Part shown: piece after piece, positions 9,230 through 20,296 of the stretch | Numbering within the stretch: the first letter of the stretch is position 1 | How the letters are laid out: every line of letters starts with the position of its first letter | DNA from: an uncultured Clostridia bacterium | GTDB taxonomy: Bacteria > Bacillota > Clostridia > Lutisporales > Lutisporaceae | Direction of reading: 5' to 3' | DNA length: 64,000 nt | Assembly (NCBI GenBank): GCA_937930535.1 | Contig: CALGKJ010000016.1 | Span: 51,948 to 115,947, forward strand | The notes under the pieces: generated by a model | The model's database searches: none | What the model saw: only the letters and a program-made list of their open reading frames with translations | What the model was told of the DNA's origin: nothing | Translations under genes and position numbers: made by a program

Positions 9230-9240
9230 AAAACATCACC

Positions 9241-10512
9241 TTACCTTAGAAAATCAACAAGTGACGGCTGAATTATCCTTGCGCCTCCTGATAGTGAAGC
9301 TCTATATACGTTTTCCTCCATTTTAAGCCGCATAATGACTTCACCCATATCTGCGTCTTCATTTTTAGAAAGCAGATTCTTGAGATTGATAACATCATCA
9401 TCTATTCGATTAAGTGTAAGGTCAAGTCTATTGCTTTTTACACCTACCTCAGCTCTTATAGCACTAACATTGGATAACTGTTTATCTAGCTTATCTATAT
9501 AACCATTAACTCCAGGTGCAATATTGGCATTTAAGTCTGCAATAAGACTGTCATACAATGATATCAATAGGGATTTATCACCAGGCTGAACCTTTGAGAC
9601 AGACTGCTGACCGCTTGTTATACCCATTTCTGCAACATTTAATGTCCCTGATGTAATACTAAGAACATTATCAGAATCAAACATTATGCTATTGCCGTTT
9701 ACTACTGCATTTACATGTCCGTTTAAAGGCGACAATGCAATAGCTGCATTTATATCTGCGGCTAAAGTAGTAAAATCATTGTATGTTCCTGTTATAGATA
9801 TAGTTTCAGTGACACCTCCAAGATTGAAGTTTATTGTTTTACCTCCTGAAGCATCAAGGGGCGTTGCTGATAAATCCACAATTCTGCCAACTATAGACTG
9901 CTTAACATTAAGACTATCTGCCACTGTGTTGTCATAATCAGCAGGTGTAGTAAATAGTCCAAATACCTTCTGACCAATAAAGTTAACACCCATACTATCA
10001 CTTATGCCTACATTTATTGCAATATTTTCATGTCCAAACAAATCACATCCGCTTAAATCATAAGTCCCATCACTCTTAAAAAGGGGCTTATCAGTTTTAT
10101 AGCCAGAAAAAATGTAACCGCCTGCATAAGTAGAATTACCTACATTTACAATCTGGTCTCTTAGCTGTGTTATTTCTCCTGCTATTTTCTGCCGTTCTTC
10201 TACGGTGTATGTTCCATTACCCGCCTGAACTATTAACTCTCTTGTCCTCTGCATAACATCTATAATATTAGTAACAGCAACCTCTGTAGTTTCCAATAGT
10301 GATAATGCATCTTCAGTATTTCTTTTATATTGTTCCATTACTGACACATCAGTGTTAAGCCTAAGACTTCTCGATACACCGATAGGATCATCGGAAGGTC
10401 TGGAAAATTTCTTTCCAGAAGCAAGACTCTGCTGAACCTTATCCATTCTATTAAGATTCTTGCCTAAGTTTCTCATCATGCCGCTTATCATCATTCCATT
10501 TGTAATACGCAT
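9241..10512 (-). CDS. flgL: Flagellar hook-associated protein FlgL
   Basis: MRITNGMMISGMMRNLGKNLNRMDKVQQSLASGKKFSRPSDDPIGVSRSL. Confidence 0.95.
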   Translation of the reverse strand: MRITNGMMISGMMRNLGKNLNRMDKVQQSLASGKKFSRPSDDPIGVSRSLRLNTDVSVMEQYKRNTEDALSLLETTEVAVTNIIDVMQRTRELIVQAGNGTYTVEERQKIAGEITQLRDQIVNVGNSTYAGGYIFSGYKTDKPLFKSDGTYDLSGCDLFGHENIAINVGISDSMGVNFIGQKVFGLFTTPADYDNTVADSLNVKQSIVGRIVDLSATPLDASGGKTINFNLGGVTETISITGTYNDFTTLAADINAAIALSPLNGHVNAVVNGNSIMFDSDNVLSITSGTLNVAEMGITSGQQSVSKVQPGDKSLLISLYDSLIADLNANIAPGVNGYIDKLDKQLSNVSAIRAEVGVKSNRLDLTLNRIDDDVINLKNLLSKNEDADMGEVIMRLKMEENVYRASLSGGARIIQPSLVDFLR

Positions 10513-10524
10513 TTTATCACCTCA

Positions 10525-12042
10525 TTATCTGCCTACCAGACCTAATCTATTTATCATAGTATCTAATATTTTATCTATTGACGTTATCATTCTAGCTGAT
10601 GCACTATAAGCGTGCTGAAATTTAACCATGTTTGACATTTCTTCATCTAAAGATACTCCAGACTCAGACATTCTGCTTACATCAGTTTGATACACTATTG
10701 CCATTGTATTCTCTGTCATTCTTTTTGCTTGGTTAGAATCTACCGACAAGGCGGAAAAAAAGGATTTTATAAAATCACTAGGTGTACCAACTATTTTACC
10801 AGACATTGCTTCATCATAAAATATGTCCCTCTTGTCTCTAAAAGCAACCAACCTCTTTGCATTTTCATTATTGCTTATACCATTATTTAAAGAAGCAGCA
10901 GCCAGCATTGATGGGTTGCCTGCTAATTCTTCACTTACCTTAAAATTAATACAATTTATGTTCTTCCACTTATCTATAGGGTCTGGTGCGTCTGGCTCAT
11001 TAAAAAAGTTTTTCCCTTGATTACCCTGTAGATCTACGCCCTCTTTATGCAGTATATTAAACTCTCTCGTAAAGTCTCTTGCAAATCTGTTTAACTGGTC
11101 TAAATAGAAAGGCAGTCCTCTATAGGTGTGATTTTGTCCGTCACCGCTTCTTATATCCAGCAGTCCTCTAAGCTCTCCTCCGCTGATTTTTACTTCTTGT
11201 AAGGGATTACCTGAAGCATCTTCCCACTTTACTATACTTATATCTCCTCCACCCATATCTGATATGCCAGGTACGGAAACATTATCAATAGTAAGCTTGT
11301 TATGCTTAAAATGGTTTACCAGCGTTATTCCTCCAATTTTTATATCAAAGTATTTATTATTATCATCACCTGTAATTTCACTTACCGATATGTCTACTAT
11401 GCCAGCCAATCTATCTACCAGATTATTGCGCTGATCTCTTAAATCATTGGCTTTGTGGTGTCCCAGCTCCAGATTGAAAATTTGCCTGTTTAGTGCTGTT
11501 ATTTGCTCAGCCAGTGAATTTACCTCATACACCTTATTTTTTACAGAGAAATTTATATCTCTGATTGAATTAATAATTTGTCGTCCCATATTGTTAATAG
11601 AGGTGGTAAAAGTTCGTGCTTTTTCGATTACTGCGACTCTGGTGGTAACATCATCTGCTTTTTTTGTTAATTCCTCAAGGCTGGCAAATAATTCATCCAT
11701 AACCTTCCTCATTCCTGTATCAGAAGGTTCATTAAATATTGCCTCTATATCCTCAAGTCCCTCCATTTTTGTTTTCCATTCAGTATGCTGCTTTAGCTGC
11801 CCCCAGTATTTCTGATCTAGGTAATCGCTTCTATATCTGACTATATCATAGGTTTCTACACCAGTACCCAGCACCCCGGCTTGCCCTGCTATAATTGGCT
11901 GTGCTGCTCTTTGAAGCATTTTTTGGCGAGAGTACCCTGGGGTATTTGCATTAGCAATATTGTTGCTTGTGATATCCAATGCTCTCTGACTGGCAAACAG
12001 ACCAGATGCAGCCGTATTAAATGTGCCAAATGTAGTTCTCAT
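10525..12042 (-). CDS. flgK: Flagellar hook-associated protein FlgK (copy 1)
   Basis: TFGTFNTAASGLFASQRALDITSNNIANANTPGYSRQ and C-terminal FQHAYSASARMITSIDKILDTMI. Confidence 0.95.
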   Translation of the reverse strand: MRTTFGTFNTAASGLFASQRALDITSNNIANANTPGYSRQKMLQRAAQPIIAGQAGVLGTGVETYDIVRYRSDYLDQKYWGQLKQHTEWKTKMEGLEDIEAIFNEPSDTGMRKVMDELFASLEELTKKADDVTTRVAVIEKARTFTTSINNMGRQIINSIRDINFSVKNKVYEVNSLAEQITALNRQIFNLELGHHKANDLRDQRNNLVDRLAGIVDISVSEITGDDNNKYFDIKIGGITLVNHFKHNKLTIDNVSVPGISDMGGGDISIVKWEDASGNPLQEVKISGGELRGLLDIRSGDGQNHTYRGLPFYLDQLNRFARDFTREFNILHKEGVDLQGNQGKNFFNEPDAPDPIDKWKNINCINFKVSEELAGNPSMLAAASLNNGISNNENAKRLVAFRDKRDIFYDEAMSGKIVGTPSDFIKSFFSALSVDSNQAKRMTENTMAIVYQTDVSRMSESGVSLDEEMSNMVKFQHAYSASARMITSIDKILDTMINRLGLVGR

Positions 12043-12053
12043 ATTATATCACA

Positions 12054-13508
12054 TCACCTTCCACTTAATCCTATCTTATTGACTATGGCTTCAAGCATTT
12101 CGTCCATGGCATTTACTACTCTGGCTGCCGCATTATATGAATGCTCATATTTAATAAGATTGCTCATTTCTTCGTCTAATGATACTGACATTAATGCTGC
12201 CCTTCTATATTCCACCTGATCCACCAATGTTCTTTGGGCTTGAGCTGATGTTGCTGCTTCCATTCCCTTTAAACCCAAGTCTGAAATAAAGCTTCTATAG
12301 AACTCGTCACTGTTAAATTTCCTATTAGCATCATTGGTTTCATATGAATTGGCGGAAAAAATATCCTGTAGCCTAAGGTCAAAAATTCTTACACAGTTTC
12401 TATTGTCTTCATGGTTGCCTGGTGTTGGTGAAAGTGCTGATGCAATATTGTTAATATCCAGCAGTTCCATATTAAATGATATATTTGATAAATCTACATT
12501 AGGGTTGTTACTATTATTTGCATCTACAAACATATATCTATTTACATTATCCTTATTACCAAAGCCTTCATAGTGCATCTTATTGATTTCGCTGGTTATA
12601 CCAATGACAAACTGATTCAGCTTTTCTCTAAAGCCGTTAACCAGCTCATCTCTTGTATCAATAAGGGCCTTAATGCTTCCACCTGAAATATCTATATCCT
12701 CCATGGTTTTTTTCCACTTGATAACTGAATAGCCATCAGAAGCCGGGTCAGGATATGCTACCAGCTCCTCGCTTCTGCCATCTTCAACTATGAGTCTTCC
12801 TTCTATTGCTATATTAATAGTTTTGTCTTGTATTATCTGAACATTAGCCATTTTAGACAGCTCATTAATCAGCCTGTCCCTTTCATCTCTGTAGTCGTTG
12901 GCTTGGGATCCGCTTGCTTCAATTTTTTTTATATCATAGTTTAGCTTTGCAATAGTTTTAGTCATACTGTTTATTTTTGCTACATTTTCTTTAATTTCAT
13001 TATCTCTGTTTTTTCTGAAATTAGTCAGCATTACATCAAGGTTTTTAACTGTCTCTATAAAAGCCAGAGTACTTTCCTTTACAAGAGCTCTTGCTGTAAG
13101 TCCTCCTCCGGGCTTTGAAAGCTGTGACCATGAATTCCAAAGCTGATTCATAACAGACTGCAAGCCTTCTTCTGTATTATCATTAAAAATTGCTTCCAGT
13201 TCTTCTATACCTGCTTGCCTTGATTCCCAGTAGCCTAGCTCCTTAGATTCTCTTCGCAGCTTTTGATCTAAAAATATATCTCTGTATTGTCTTATTTCTT
13301 GTACAGATACCCCTGTTCCAGCCTGCATAAGTTTGTTATTGCCGCTTCTTCCCACATTGCTTGGCAGTGTAGAGGAATGCATTACAATCTGTCTGCTGTA
13401 GCCAGGTGTATTAACGTTACTGATGTTATGCCCTGTAACATCTAAAGCTCTCTGCTGTGCAAATAACGCACTTATGCCTATTGTTAAGCCTCCAAATGAC
13501 GATCTCAT
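12054..13508 (-). CDS. Flagellar hook-associated protein FlgK (copy 2)
   Basis: SFGGLTIGISALFAQQRALDVTGHNISNVNTPGYSRQIV and C-terminal YEHSYNAAARVVNAMDEMLEAIV. Confidence 0.93.
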   Translation of the reverse strand: MRSSFGGLTIGISALFAQQRALDVTGHNISNVNTPGYSRQIVMHSSTLPSNVGRSGNNKLMQAGTGVSVQEIRQYRDIFLDQKLRRESKELGYWESRQAGIEELEAIFNDNTEEGLQSVMNQLWNSWSQLSKPGGGLTARALVKESTLAFIETVKNLDVMLTNFRKNRDNEIKENVAKINSMTKTIAKLNYDIKKIEASGSQANDYRDERDRLINELSKMANVQIIQDKTINIAIEGRLIVEDGRSEELVAYPDPASDGYSVIKWKKTMEDIDISGGSIKALIDTRDELVNGFREKLNQFVIGITSEINKMHYEGFGNKDNVNRYMFVDANNSNNPNVDLSNISFNMELLDINNIASALSPTPGNHEDNRNCVRIFDLRLQDIFSANSYETNDANRKFNSDEFYRSFISDLGLKGMEAATSAQAQRTLVDQVEYRRAALMSVSLDEEMSNLIKYEHSYNAAARVVNAMDEMLEAIVNKIGLSGR

Positions 13509-13521
13509 AATATCACCTCAA

Positions 13522-14034
13522 TTAAACCTTTGTGTCAAAAATTCTTTTTTTGCTGGTTACGTTTTTATTTTTATCTGTTATATCTTCATACAACGACCCA
13601 GTAGCTGTGTTTGCGCTGGTTATAATATTTACGGAGTAATCTATATACTCAAGGGACTGCTGAATAAGCTTCCCATTCAGTTCGTTAATTGTCTTTAGCT
13701 CGTTAAGTGTATCGGATAACATACCTTGCAGCTTGGCAAGCTCATCTCTATATTTAGACCCCAGCACTTTAGTTAATTCTGACAAGGATGCTGTATCCAT
13801 ATCTATTCCTGACAGCTTGCAAATCTGCTCTGTTTCCTGTTCTCTTGCCCGTTCTAGCTGACCAATATCAAATACCATTTTTTGTTCAAGCTTAACAATT
13901 TTATCAAGCTCGGAAACTTTACCCTCAATAATAATAGATTTCTTGGTTTTTGATAATTCCAGCATATCATTATAATAGTTATATTCCCGCTTTAGTATAT
14001 TTATAACATTTTGGACGTGTTTATCCGTCATCAC
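13522..14034 (-). CDS. flgN: Flagellar chaperone FlgN
   Basis: FlgN-like helical protein in the flgM-flgN-flgK order. Confidence 0.85.
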   Translation of the reverse strand: MMTDKHVQNVINILKREYNYYNDMLELSKTKKSIIIEGKVSELDKIVKLEQKMVFDIGQLERAREQETEQICKLSGIDMDTASLSELTKVLGSKYRDELAKLQGMLSDTLNELKTINELNGKLIQQSLEYIDYSVNIITSANTATGSLYEDITDKNKNVTSKKRIFDTKV

Positions 14035-14099
14035 AACACCCTCCCCCCGCCGGTAAAAAATACCACAGCCAGGTTAGCGGCCTTAAGCTGTGGTTTACT

Positions 14100-14405
14100 C
14101 TAAATTCTTATACCTAATTTACCTGTCAACATTTTTGCTGCTATTCTGCTACTGTCAACTTCATAGGTACCTTTTTCTATTTTTTCTTTTATTTGGGCTA
14201 CAACATCCTCTCTAACTTCAGGCAGGTCCTTTGCTATTTTTAGTGATTTCATCACTGTTTGAAAGTCCAATGCTTCCTGAGATATTTGAATTTCATCTCT
14301 TTTTCCCTCAGTTTTTTGAACTTCCCTGATAGTCTTTTTAGCTTCTACCTTCTGATTGTTATAGACTTTGTTTACTCCACCAATCTTATTAAAGTTGATG
14401 CCCAT
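14100..14405 (-). CDS. flgM: Anti-sigma-28 factor FlgM
   Basis: RDEIQISQEALDFQTVMKSLKIAKDLPEVREDVVAQIKEKIEKGTYEVDSSRIAAKML. Confidence 0.93.
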   Translation of the reverse strand: MGINFNKIGGVNKVYNNQKVEAKKTIREVQKTEGKRDEIQISQEALDFQTVMKSLKIAKDLPEVREDVVAQIKEKIEKGTYEVDSSRIAAKMLTGKLGIRI

Positions 14406-14443
14406 TGTTAACACCTCTTTTTGTTGCTTTGCTTTCATATATT

Positions 14444-14471
14444 TTATCGGTACATTGTTTTTGTTTGTTTA
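14444..14471 (-). promoter_or_regulatory. Sigma-28-like promoter upstream of flgM
   Basis: Minus strand TAAA-N17-CCGATAA. Confidence 0.4.
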
Positions 14472-14612
14472 GCGTTTTTTACAAAATAAACAAAAAACAA
14501 ACACATTTATTAATGTAAAAAAAGACACATATTTTTCTTATTCAAAATTTAATGTATCATTTATATAATTTGCGGCTATCTCAATCTTTATCATTATTTA
14601 TAGTATTGCAAA

Positions 14613-14665
14613 AATAAAGATAAAAGTTTCATATAACACAGTTATCTGAAACTTTTATCTTTATA
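14613..14665. terminator. Terminator after the YvyF-like gene
   Basis: ataaagataaaagtttcatata..tatctgaaacttttatctttat hairpin. Confidence 0.7.
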
Positions 14666-14681
14666 TCTTTTGAATTATATT

Positions 14682-15089
14682 TTATCTTCTTCTAGTAGCA
14701 GTATACATTTTTTCTGTTTTATGCTCTGTTCTTGTTGTAGTCTTAGTTGAACCAAGTGAATTTCTGAGCTCATTTTGTATTTCGTCTTTGCACTTATCAC
14801 AAAATCTGCCAGTTCTTATAGATCTTCCACAGCGTTCACATTCCAAGAATATATTGCTATCCTCTCCAGATATTTCAAGTCTTTCATCTCTTAAAAACCT
14901 CATTATCTTGTCTACAGAAATACCTGTTGCGTCAGACACCTCTGGCATGTTTGCACCTGGATACTCGTCTATATATTCTTTTACTTTTTTAAATTCCTCT
15001 TCTTCGTCCTGCATGCATCTTCCGCATATAGGTCTGGCAATATAGTTAAATACTTTTCCACACCTGGGGCAGTTTCTTATTTCTCCCAT
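14682..15089 (-). CDS. TIGR03826/YvyF family flagellar-operon protein
   Basis: MGEIRNCPRCGKVFNYIARPICGRCMQDEEEEF...CERCGRSIRTGRFCDKC; start moved from 15146. Confidence 0.88.
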   Translation of the reverse strand: MGEIRNCPRCGKVFNYIARPICGRCMQDEEEEFKKVKEYIDEYPGANMPEVSDATGISVDKIMRFLRDERLEISGEDSNIFLECERCGRSIRTGRFCDKCKDEIQNELRNSLGSTKTTTRTEHKTEKMYTATRRR

Positions 15090-15151
15090 AAAAGTACCTC
15101 CTTTTGGTTCAGTGATAGTTTTGTATATACATAATGATTGCGTCACTAAAA

Positions 15152-15865
15152 TTATGTATTGCTTCCCGTAGCAGCAGTAATTACATAAACAGCTTTAACT
15201 CCGTGGTTTTTAAGTATCCTGCTGCATTCATTAACTGTACTGCCGGTTGTGTAAATGTCATCCAAAAGCAAAACATTATTATATTTATTAATATTATATA
15301 ACATTTCTATGCTAAATGCATCAATAACATTTATTGAGCGTTGGTACTTATCTAAATTGTATTGCTCCTTAGTTTCTTTAACTCTCTTAATACAGTCCAG
15401 CACAGGCAGCTTGATATATTCCCTTAGATGCTGCGCTATAATATATGCTTGATTAAATCCCCTTTTACTATATTTGTTTGGATGTATGGGCACCGGTATT
15501 ATAGCCTCAGCCTGTATGTCCTCATGTCTGAGTCTTTGATGCATAAACCTTGCCAGCAGCCTTCCCAGCTCTGGTTTTCCTTCGTATTTCATTTTATGAA
15601 TCAGCTCTTTTCCTGTTCCCTCGTATTCAAAGCATGAATATGCTCTATCAAAGTAATATGGTACTGTATAACAATTAGGACAGTAGCCTTCCTGATATGA
15701 GTCATTTAAGCTTTTGCCGCATTTAAAGCACATTCTTCCATTTATATGTCTTATACTGCCCAGGCATACCTCACATATGACTCCAGAAATCTCGCAGCCG
15801 CATATACAACAGAAGCTTTTCTTTGGATATAGTATATTCAAAAATGTACTGATAGCTTTATGCAT
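15152..15865 (-). CDS. comFC: ComF family phosphoribosyltransferase-like protein
   Basis: CxxC finger, IIPVPIHPNKYSKRGFNQAYIIA, VLLLDDIYTTGSTVNEC. Confidence 0.94.
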   Translation of the reverse strand: MHKAISTFLNILYPKKSFCCICGCEISGVICEVCLGSIRHINGRMCFKCGKSLNDSYQEGYCPNCYTVPYYFDRAYSCFEYEGTGKELIHKMKYEGKPELGRLLARFMHQRLRHEDIQAEAIIPVPIHPNKYSKRGFNQAYIIAQHLREYIKLPVLDCIKRVKETKEQYNLDKYQRSINVIDAFSIEMLYNINKYNNVLLLDDIYTTGSTVNECSRILKNHGVKAVYVITAATGSNT

Positions 15866-15921
15866 TTAATCAATCCTTGTATAGTATTTTAATATGATTT
15901 ATCCAAAGGAATTCTATAATT

Positions 15922-18141
15922 TTATTGCATCAGCTTGTCACTGAATTTTAAAAGTCTTTCCTTTAGTCCTGAGTATCTTTTTGTTATATGATTGTTCTGT
16001 ATCATCTGACTTATATATTTTTCCTTCCCTACCAGTACGACCAGTTGTTTTGCTCTCGTAAGTGCAGTATATAATAGATTTCTTGTTAGCAGCATGGGCG
16101 GTCCGAAGGTTATAGGCATTACCAGTATCGGAAACTCAGAGCCTTGACTTTTATGCACTGTTAATGCATATGCAAGATCAAGCTCATCCAAAAGCGTAAA
16201 GTCATATCTTATAAGCTTTTCATTATCAAATACAACTTCTATGAATTGTTCTTCACTATCTATATTGATAATTATTCCCATGTCACCGTTAAAGATCCCT
16301 TCACCTTCTTTTTCCAGATCAAATATACTTTGCCACTTCATCTTGTAATTATTCTTTGTCTGCATTACCTTGTCGCCTACTCTGAAGATAGTATCTCGGT
16401 ACTGCTTTTCAGCTTTTTTGTTTTCTGGCGGATTGAGTATCCTTTGTAATTGGTTATTTAGATTTAAAACCCCGCAGGTTCCTTTTTTCATTGGGGAAAG
16501 CACCTGTATACCATCAAAGAAGCTTAATCCTGTAAACCCTGGCAGTCTTTCTCCGCAAAGATTTATTATAGTTTCTACAATTCGTTCCTGCTCATCCTGC
16601 CTGATAAAATAAAAGTCCTTATCCTTTGCATTAATAACTGGAGCTTCTCCTTTATTTATTTTATGAGCATTTACTACTATCATACTTTCTTCCGCCTGCC
16701 TGAATATTTCATTTAGTCTTATAACCGGTATTACTCCGCTTTCAATTATATCTCTCAGCACATTTCCCGGGCCAACTGAAGGAAGCTGATCCACATCTCC
16801 TACCAGAACAATTCTGGTTCCATCTGCTATTGCCTTTAGCAGGTTATTCATAAGCAGTATATCAATCATAGAAACTTCATCTATAATTATTACATCACAT
16901 TCAAGAGGAGAATCCTCATTTTTTTGAAAGAACATTTCATCCTCCTCATCACCATAACCATACTCCAAAAGCCTATGTATGGTCTTTGCTTCTCTGCCGG
17001 TAGCTTCCTGCATTCTTTTAGCAGCTCTCCCAGTTGGTGCAGCCAGAAGTACGCTTAAATCATTTTTCTCAAAAAGTCTTATAATGGTTTTTATGGTTGT
17101 TGTTTTTCCTGTACCAGGACCACCAGTGATTACAAGTATTCCATTTTCCGCAGCTTCTCTTACAGCCAGTCTTTGATTGATGGCAAGGCTTATAACCTCC
17201 TCCTGCTCAATCCTTGCTATTTGTTCATCTATATTTTCCGATATCTTGACGGTGCAAAGCTGTGTAAATTCCAGCAGTCTTCTGGTGACTCCGGCTTCTG
17301 CACGAAAAAACACAACAGAATACACCGCCCTAATATCATCCAACTGCTCAATTACTATTTTTTTATCTATAAACAATCTGACAAGAGTTTCGCTTATGTG
17401 GTTTTGACTTACTCCCAAAAGCGCAGAAGCAGCTTCCACTAACTCTTTTTCAGGTACATAGGTATGTCCGTTTGCATGGAAATCATTTAGTATATATTTT
17501 GTTCCCGAGGCAAGTCTATACTCAGATTCATGGGATATTCCCATTGTCAGTGCTACCTTGTCTGCCATTTTAAAGCCGATTCCAAATATATCATCTGCCA
17601 GCTTATAGGGATTTTCCTTTATTTCAGAAATTGTACTAGCACCATAAGTCTTATATATCCTTACTGCGTATGTAGGTCCAATATCATACTGCTCAAGAAA
17701 CATCATTATATCCTTTAGTTCCTTTTGCTCCTGAAAGGCTTCAAATATTTTTTGCGCTTTTTTCTCTCCGATGCCTTCAACCTCAGTCAGCTTGTCAGGA
17801 CTGTACTGTATTATATCCAATGTATCAAGTCCGAACTTTTCTACAAGCTTCTTGGCAGTATACTGTCCTATACCAGGTATGAGCCCCGAAGCAAGATACT
17901 TCTCTATACCGTTTAACGTGGAAGGAGCTACCATAGTATAGGTTTCCATCTTAAATTGTTTGCCGTAATCAGGATGTTGAACCCACTTTCCGTAGGCTTT
18001 TATTCTTTCACCCATATTTATGTATGAAAAGTATCCTACAAGGGTGCTTGTATCATTTTCATCCTCAATATCCAACACCGTATAACCATTTTGATCATTC
18101 CTAAATACAACTTCACTTATTACTCCCTGTAGTTCATCCAT
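15922..18141 (-). CDS. recD2: RecD2-like ATP-dependent DNA helicase
   Basis: VITGGPGTGKTTTIKTIIRLF, IIDEVSMIDILLMNNLL, ALTVHKSQGSEFP. Confidence 0.95.
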   Translation of the reverse strand: MDELQGVISEVVFRNDQNGYTVLDIEDENDTSTLVGYFSYINMGERIKAYGKWVQHPDYGKQFKMETYTMVAPSTLNGIEKYLASGLIPGIGQYTAKKLVEKFGLDTLDIIQYSPDKLTEVEGIGEKKAQKIFEAFQEQKELKDIMMFLEQYDIGPTYAVRIYKTYGASTISEIKENPYKLADDIFGIGFKMADKVALTMGISHESEYRLASGTKYILNDFHANGHTYVPEKELVEAASALLGVSQNHISETLVRLFIDKKIVIEQLDDIRAVYSVVFFRAEAGVTRRLLEFTQLCTVKISENIDEQIARIEQEEVISLAINQRLAVREAAENGILVITGGPGTGKTTTIKTIIRLFEKNDLSVLLAAPTGRAAKRMQEATGREAKTIHRLLEYGYGDEEDEMFFQKNEDSPLECDVIIIDEVSMIDILLMNNLLKAIADGTRIVLVGDVDQLPSVGPGNVLRDIIESGVIPVIRLNEIFRQAEESMIVVNAHKINKGEAPVINAKDKDFYFIRQDEQERIVETIINLCGERLPGFTGLSFFDGIQVLSPMKKGTCGVLNLNNQLQRILNPPENKKAEKQYRDTIFRVGDKVMQTKNNYKMKWQSIFDLEKEGEGIFNGDMGIIINIDSEEQFIEVVFDNEKLIRYDFTLLDELDLAYALTVHKSQGSEFPILVMPITFGPPMLLTRNLLYTALTRAKQLVVLVGKEKYISQMIQNNHITKRYSGLKERLLKFSDKLMQ

Positions 18142-18232
18142 AGTATCACTCCAAGCCTTTTACTGTTATAGCTAAAAACCCTATAGCTGCTGATATATTT
18201 ATTATAGTATACATATTTACGCTTTTAAACAT

Positions 18233-18271
18233 AAAAAATTCAGCCGGCGATTTACCGGCTGAATTTTTTAT
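18233..18271 (-). terminator. metK terminator
   Basis: aaaaaattcagccggcgatttaccggctgaatttttt. Confidence 0.85.
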
Positions 18272-19473
18272 AATCCTGCTAACTGTTTTAATTGTTCTGC
18301 TTTATCTGTCTTTTCCCATGGAATATCTATATCTGTTCTTCCCATGTGTCCATAAGCAGCAACCTGTCTGTATATTGGTCTTCTAAGTCCAAGGTCTCTG
18401 ATTATTGCTGCTGGTCTTAAGTCAAACACTTGAGATACTATTTCTGAGATTTTTTCATCAGAAATCTTTCCTGTTCCAAAGGTTTCTACTAATACTGAAA
18501 CAGGCTTTGCTACACCTATAGCATAAGCTACCTGAACTTCACATTTTGAAGCAAGTCCAGCTGCTACAACATTTTTTGCTACGTATCTTGTAGCATAGGA
18601 TGCTGAACGGTCAACCTTTGTAGGATCCTTACCTGAGAAAGCTCCGCCACCGTGTCTTGAATATCCGCCGTAAGTATCAACTATAATCTTTCTGCCTGTA
18701 AGACCTGAGTCTCCGTTAGGTCCTCCTATTACGAATCTGCCTGTAGGATTCACAAATATCTTAGTATCCTTGTCTATCATATTTTCTGGAATTATTGGGT
18801 TTATTACATGCTCAATAACATCTCTCTCGATAGTAGCGTGGTCAACTTCTGGGCTATGCTGGCTTGATACAACAACAGCATCAACTCTTGCTGGTTTTCC
18901 ATCGATATATTCTATTGTTACTTGTGTTTTTCCGTCCGGTCTTAAATAATCAAGTGTTCCGTCTTTTCTAACCTGTGAAAGTCTTCTTGATAATCTATGT
19001 GCTAAAGAAATTGGCATTGGCATTAATTCTGGAGTCTCATCGCATGCAAAACCAAACATCATACCTTGATCTCCAGCACCAATAGCTGCTATTTCCTCTT
19101 CTGACATTTCACCCTTTTTAGCTTCTAATGCTTTGTCTACCCCAAGAGCTATGTCAACGGATTGTTCATCTATTGCTGTCATAACACCGCAAGTATCAGC
19201 ATCGAATCCAAATTTTGCTCTTGTGTAGCCTATTTCCTCTATAGTTTTTCTTACGATTTTGGGTATATCAACATAGCATTTCGTTGATATTTCCCCCATA
19301 ACTAAAACTAAGCCTGTTGTAACTGATGTCTCGCAAGCAACTCTTCCCATTGGGTCTTGCGCTAGTATTGCGTCCAGCACTGCGTCAGATATCTGGTCGC
19401 AAATTTTATCTGGATGCCCTTCTGTTACTGATTCAGATGTAAAAAGTTTCTTAATCACACTATTACCTCCCAA
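18268..19473 (-). CDS. metK: S-adenosylmethionine synthase
   Basis: [28 protein letters not shown]; start probably at the internal [10 protein letters not shown]. Confidence 0.98.
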   Translation of the reverse strand: MGGNSVIKKLFTSESVTEGHPDKICDQISDAVLDAILAQDPMGRVACETSVTTGLVLVMGEISTKCYVDIPKIVRKTIEEIGYTRAKFGFDADTCGVMTAIDEQSVDIALGVDKALEAKKGEMSEEEIAAIGAGDQGMMFGFACDETPELMPMPISLAHRLSRRLSQVRKDGTLDYLRPDGKTQVTIEYIDGKPARVDAVVVSSQHSPEVDHATIERDVIEHVINPIIPENMIDKDTKIFVNPTGRFVIGGPNGDSGLTGRKIIVDTYGGYSRHGGGAFSGKDPTKVDRSASYATRYVAKNVVAAGLASKCEVQVAYAIGVAKPVSVLVETFGTGKISDEKISEIVSQVFDLRPAAIIRDLGLRRPIYRQVAAYGHMGRTDIDIPWEKTDKAEQLKQLAGL

Positions 19474-19504
19474 ATTTATTTTTAAATTAATAGAAGCTTC
19501 AAAA

Positions 19505-19675
19505 AAAATTAAAACTCCTTACGACGAAGGAGTTATTATCAGTTCTCCCCCATCTCTCAGATAAATGTTTGAATACTTAGTGTATAAAATCATTTACCCG
19601 CAGGAATTGGCACCGTACTCTTGCCGGTTGCCGGGTTTCATAGGGCCCTTCCCTCCACCTCTCTTGATAAGGACA
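19505..19675 (-). promoter_or_regulatory. SAM-I (S-box) riboswitch with intrinsic terminator
   Basis: Minus strand CTTATCAAGAGAGGTGGAGGGAAGGGCCCTATGAAACCCGGCAACCGGC..GGTGCCAATTCCTGC, then ACTCCTTCGTCGTAAGGAGTTTTAATTTTTTT; directly upstream of metK. Confidence 0.95.
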
Positions 19676-19982
19676 TTTGTATTAATTTGTCATACATATC
19701 TTACCACAGTATATATACATTGTCAAGGAATATTGTAGAATTTTGTAGAATCATATTCTGTTTTAATCATAAAATAAACGTAAGACTCTCTATAGAGAAT
19801 GTGCTAAAGTTTCAAGTGTATATAGAGTCTCATACTTACTTGCAATGTAAAATCTTTATCATCAATTATATATATTATAGACTTCATTTATATTTTAACC
19901 AAATATTAAAATATAATATATGTAATAATTTATAAAATAAAAAACGTACTTGCATTTGCAAATACGTTAAATTTCGTTTTAA

Positions 19983-20058
19983 TGGAGCTGGTGATGGGAC
20001 TCGAACCCGCGACCTGCTGATTACAAGTCAGCTGCTCTACCAATTGAGCTACACCAGC
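19983..20058 (-). tRNA. tRNA-Thr (TGT)
   Basis: GCTGGTGTAGCTCAATTGGTAGAGCAGCTGACTTGTAATCAGC...CACCAGCTCCA cloverleaf. Confidence 0.97.
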
Positions 20059-20065
20059 ATTTAAA

Positions 20066-20150
20066 TGGTGGGGAAAGGCGGATTCGAACCACCGAAAGCG
20101 CTGCTAACAGATTTACAGTCTGCCCCCTTTGGCCACTCGGGAATTTCCCC
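20066..20150 (-). tRNA. tRNA-Tyr (GTA)
   Basis: GGGGAAATTCCCGAGTGG...CTGTAAATCTG..TTCGAATCC..TTCCCCACCA with long variable arm. Confidence 0.97.
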
Positions 20151-20202
20151 ATGCTTAATTAGTTTACACCAAGTTTTACATTATGTCAAGTATTAATTTT
20201 TA

Positions 20203-20278
20203 TGGTGGGCACAACAGGGATCGAACCTGTGACCCCCTGCTTGTAAGGCAGGTGCTCTCCCAGCTGAGCTATGCGCCC
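20203..20278 (-). tRNA. tRNA-Val (TAC)
   Basis: GGGCGCATAGCTCAGCTGGGAGAGCACCTGCCTTACAAGCAGG...TGTGCCCACCA. Confidence 0.97.
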
Positions 20279-20296
20279 GTATTTTAATAAGATTAA

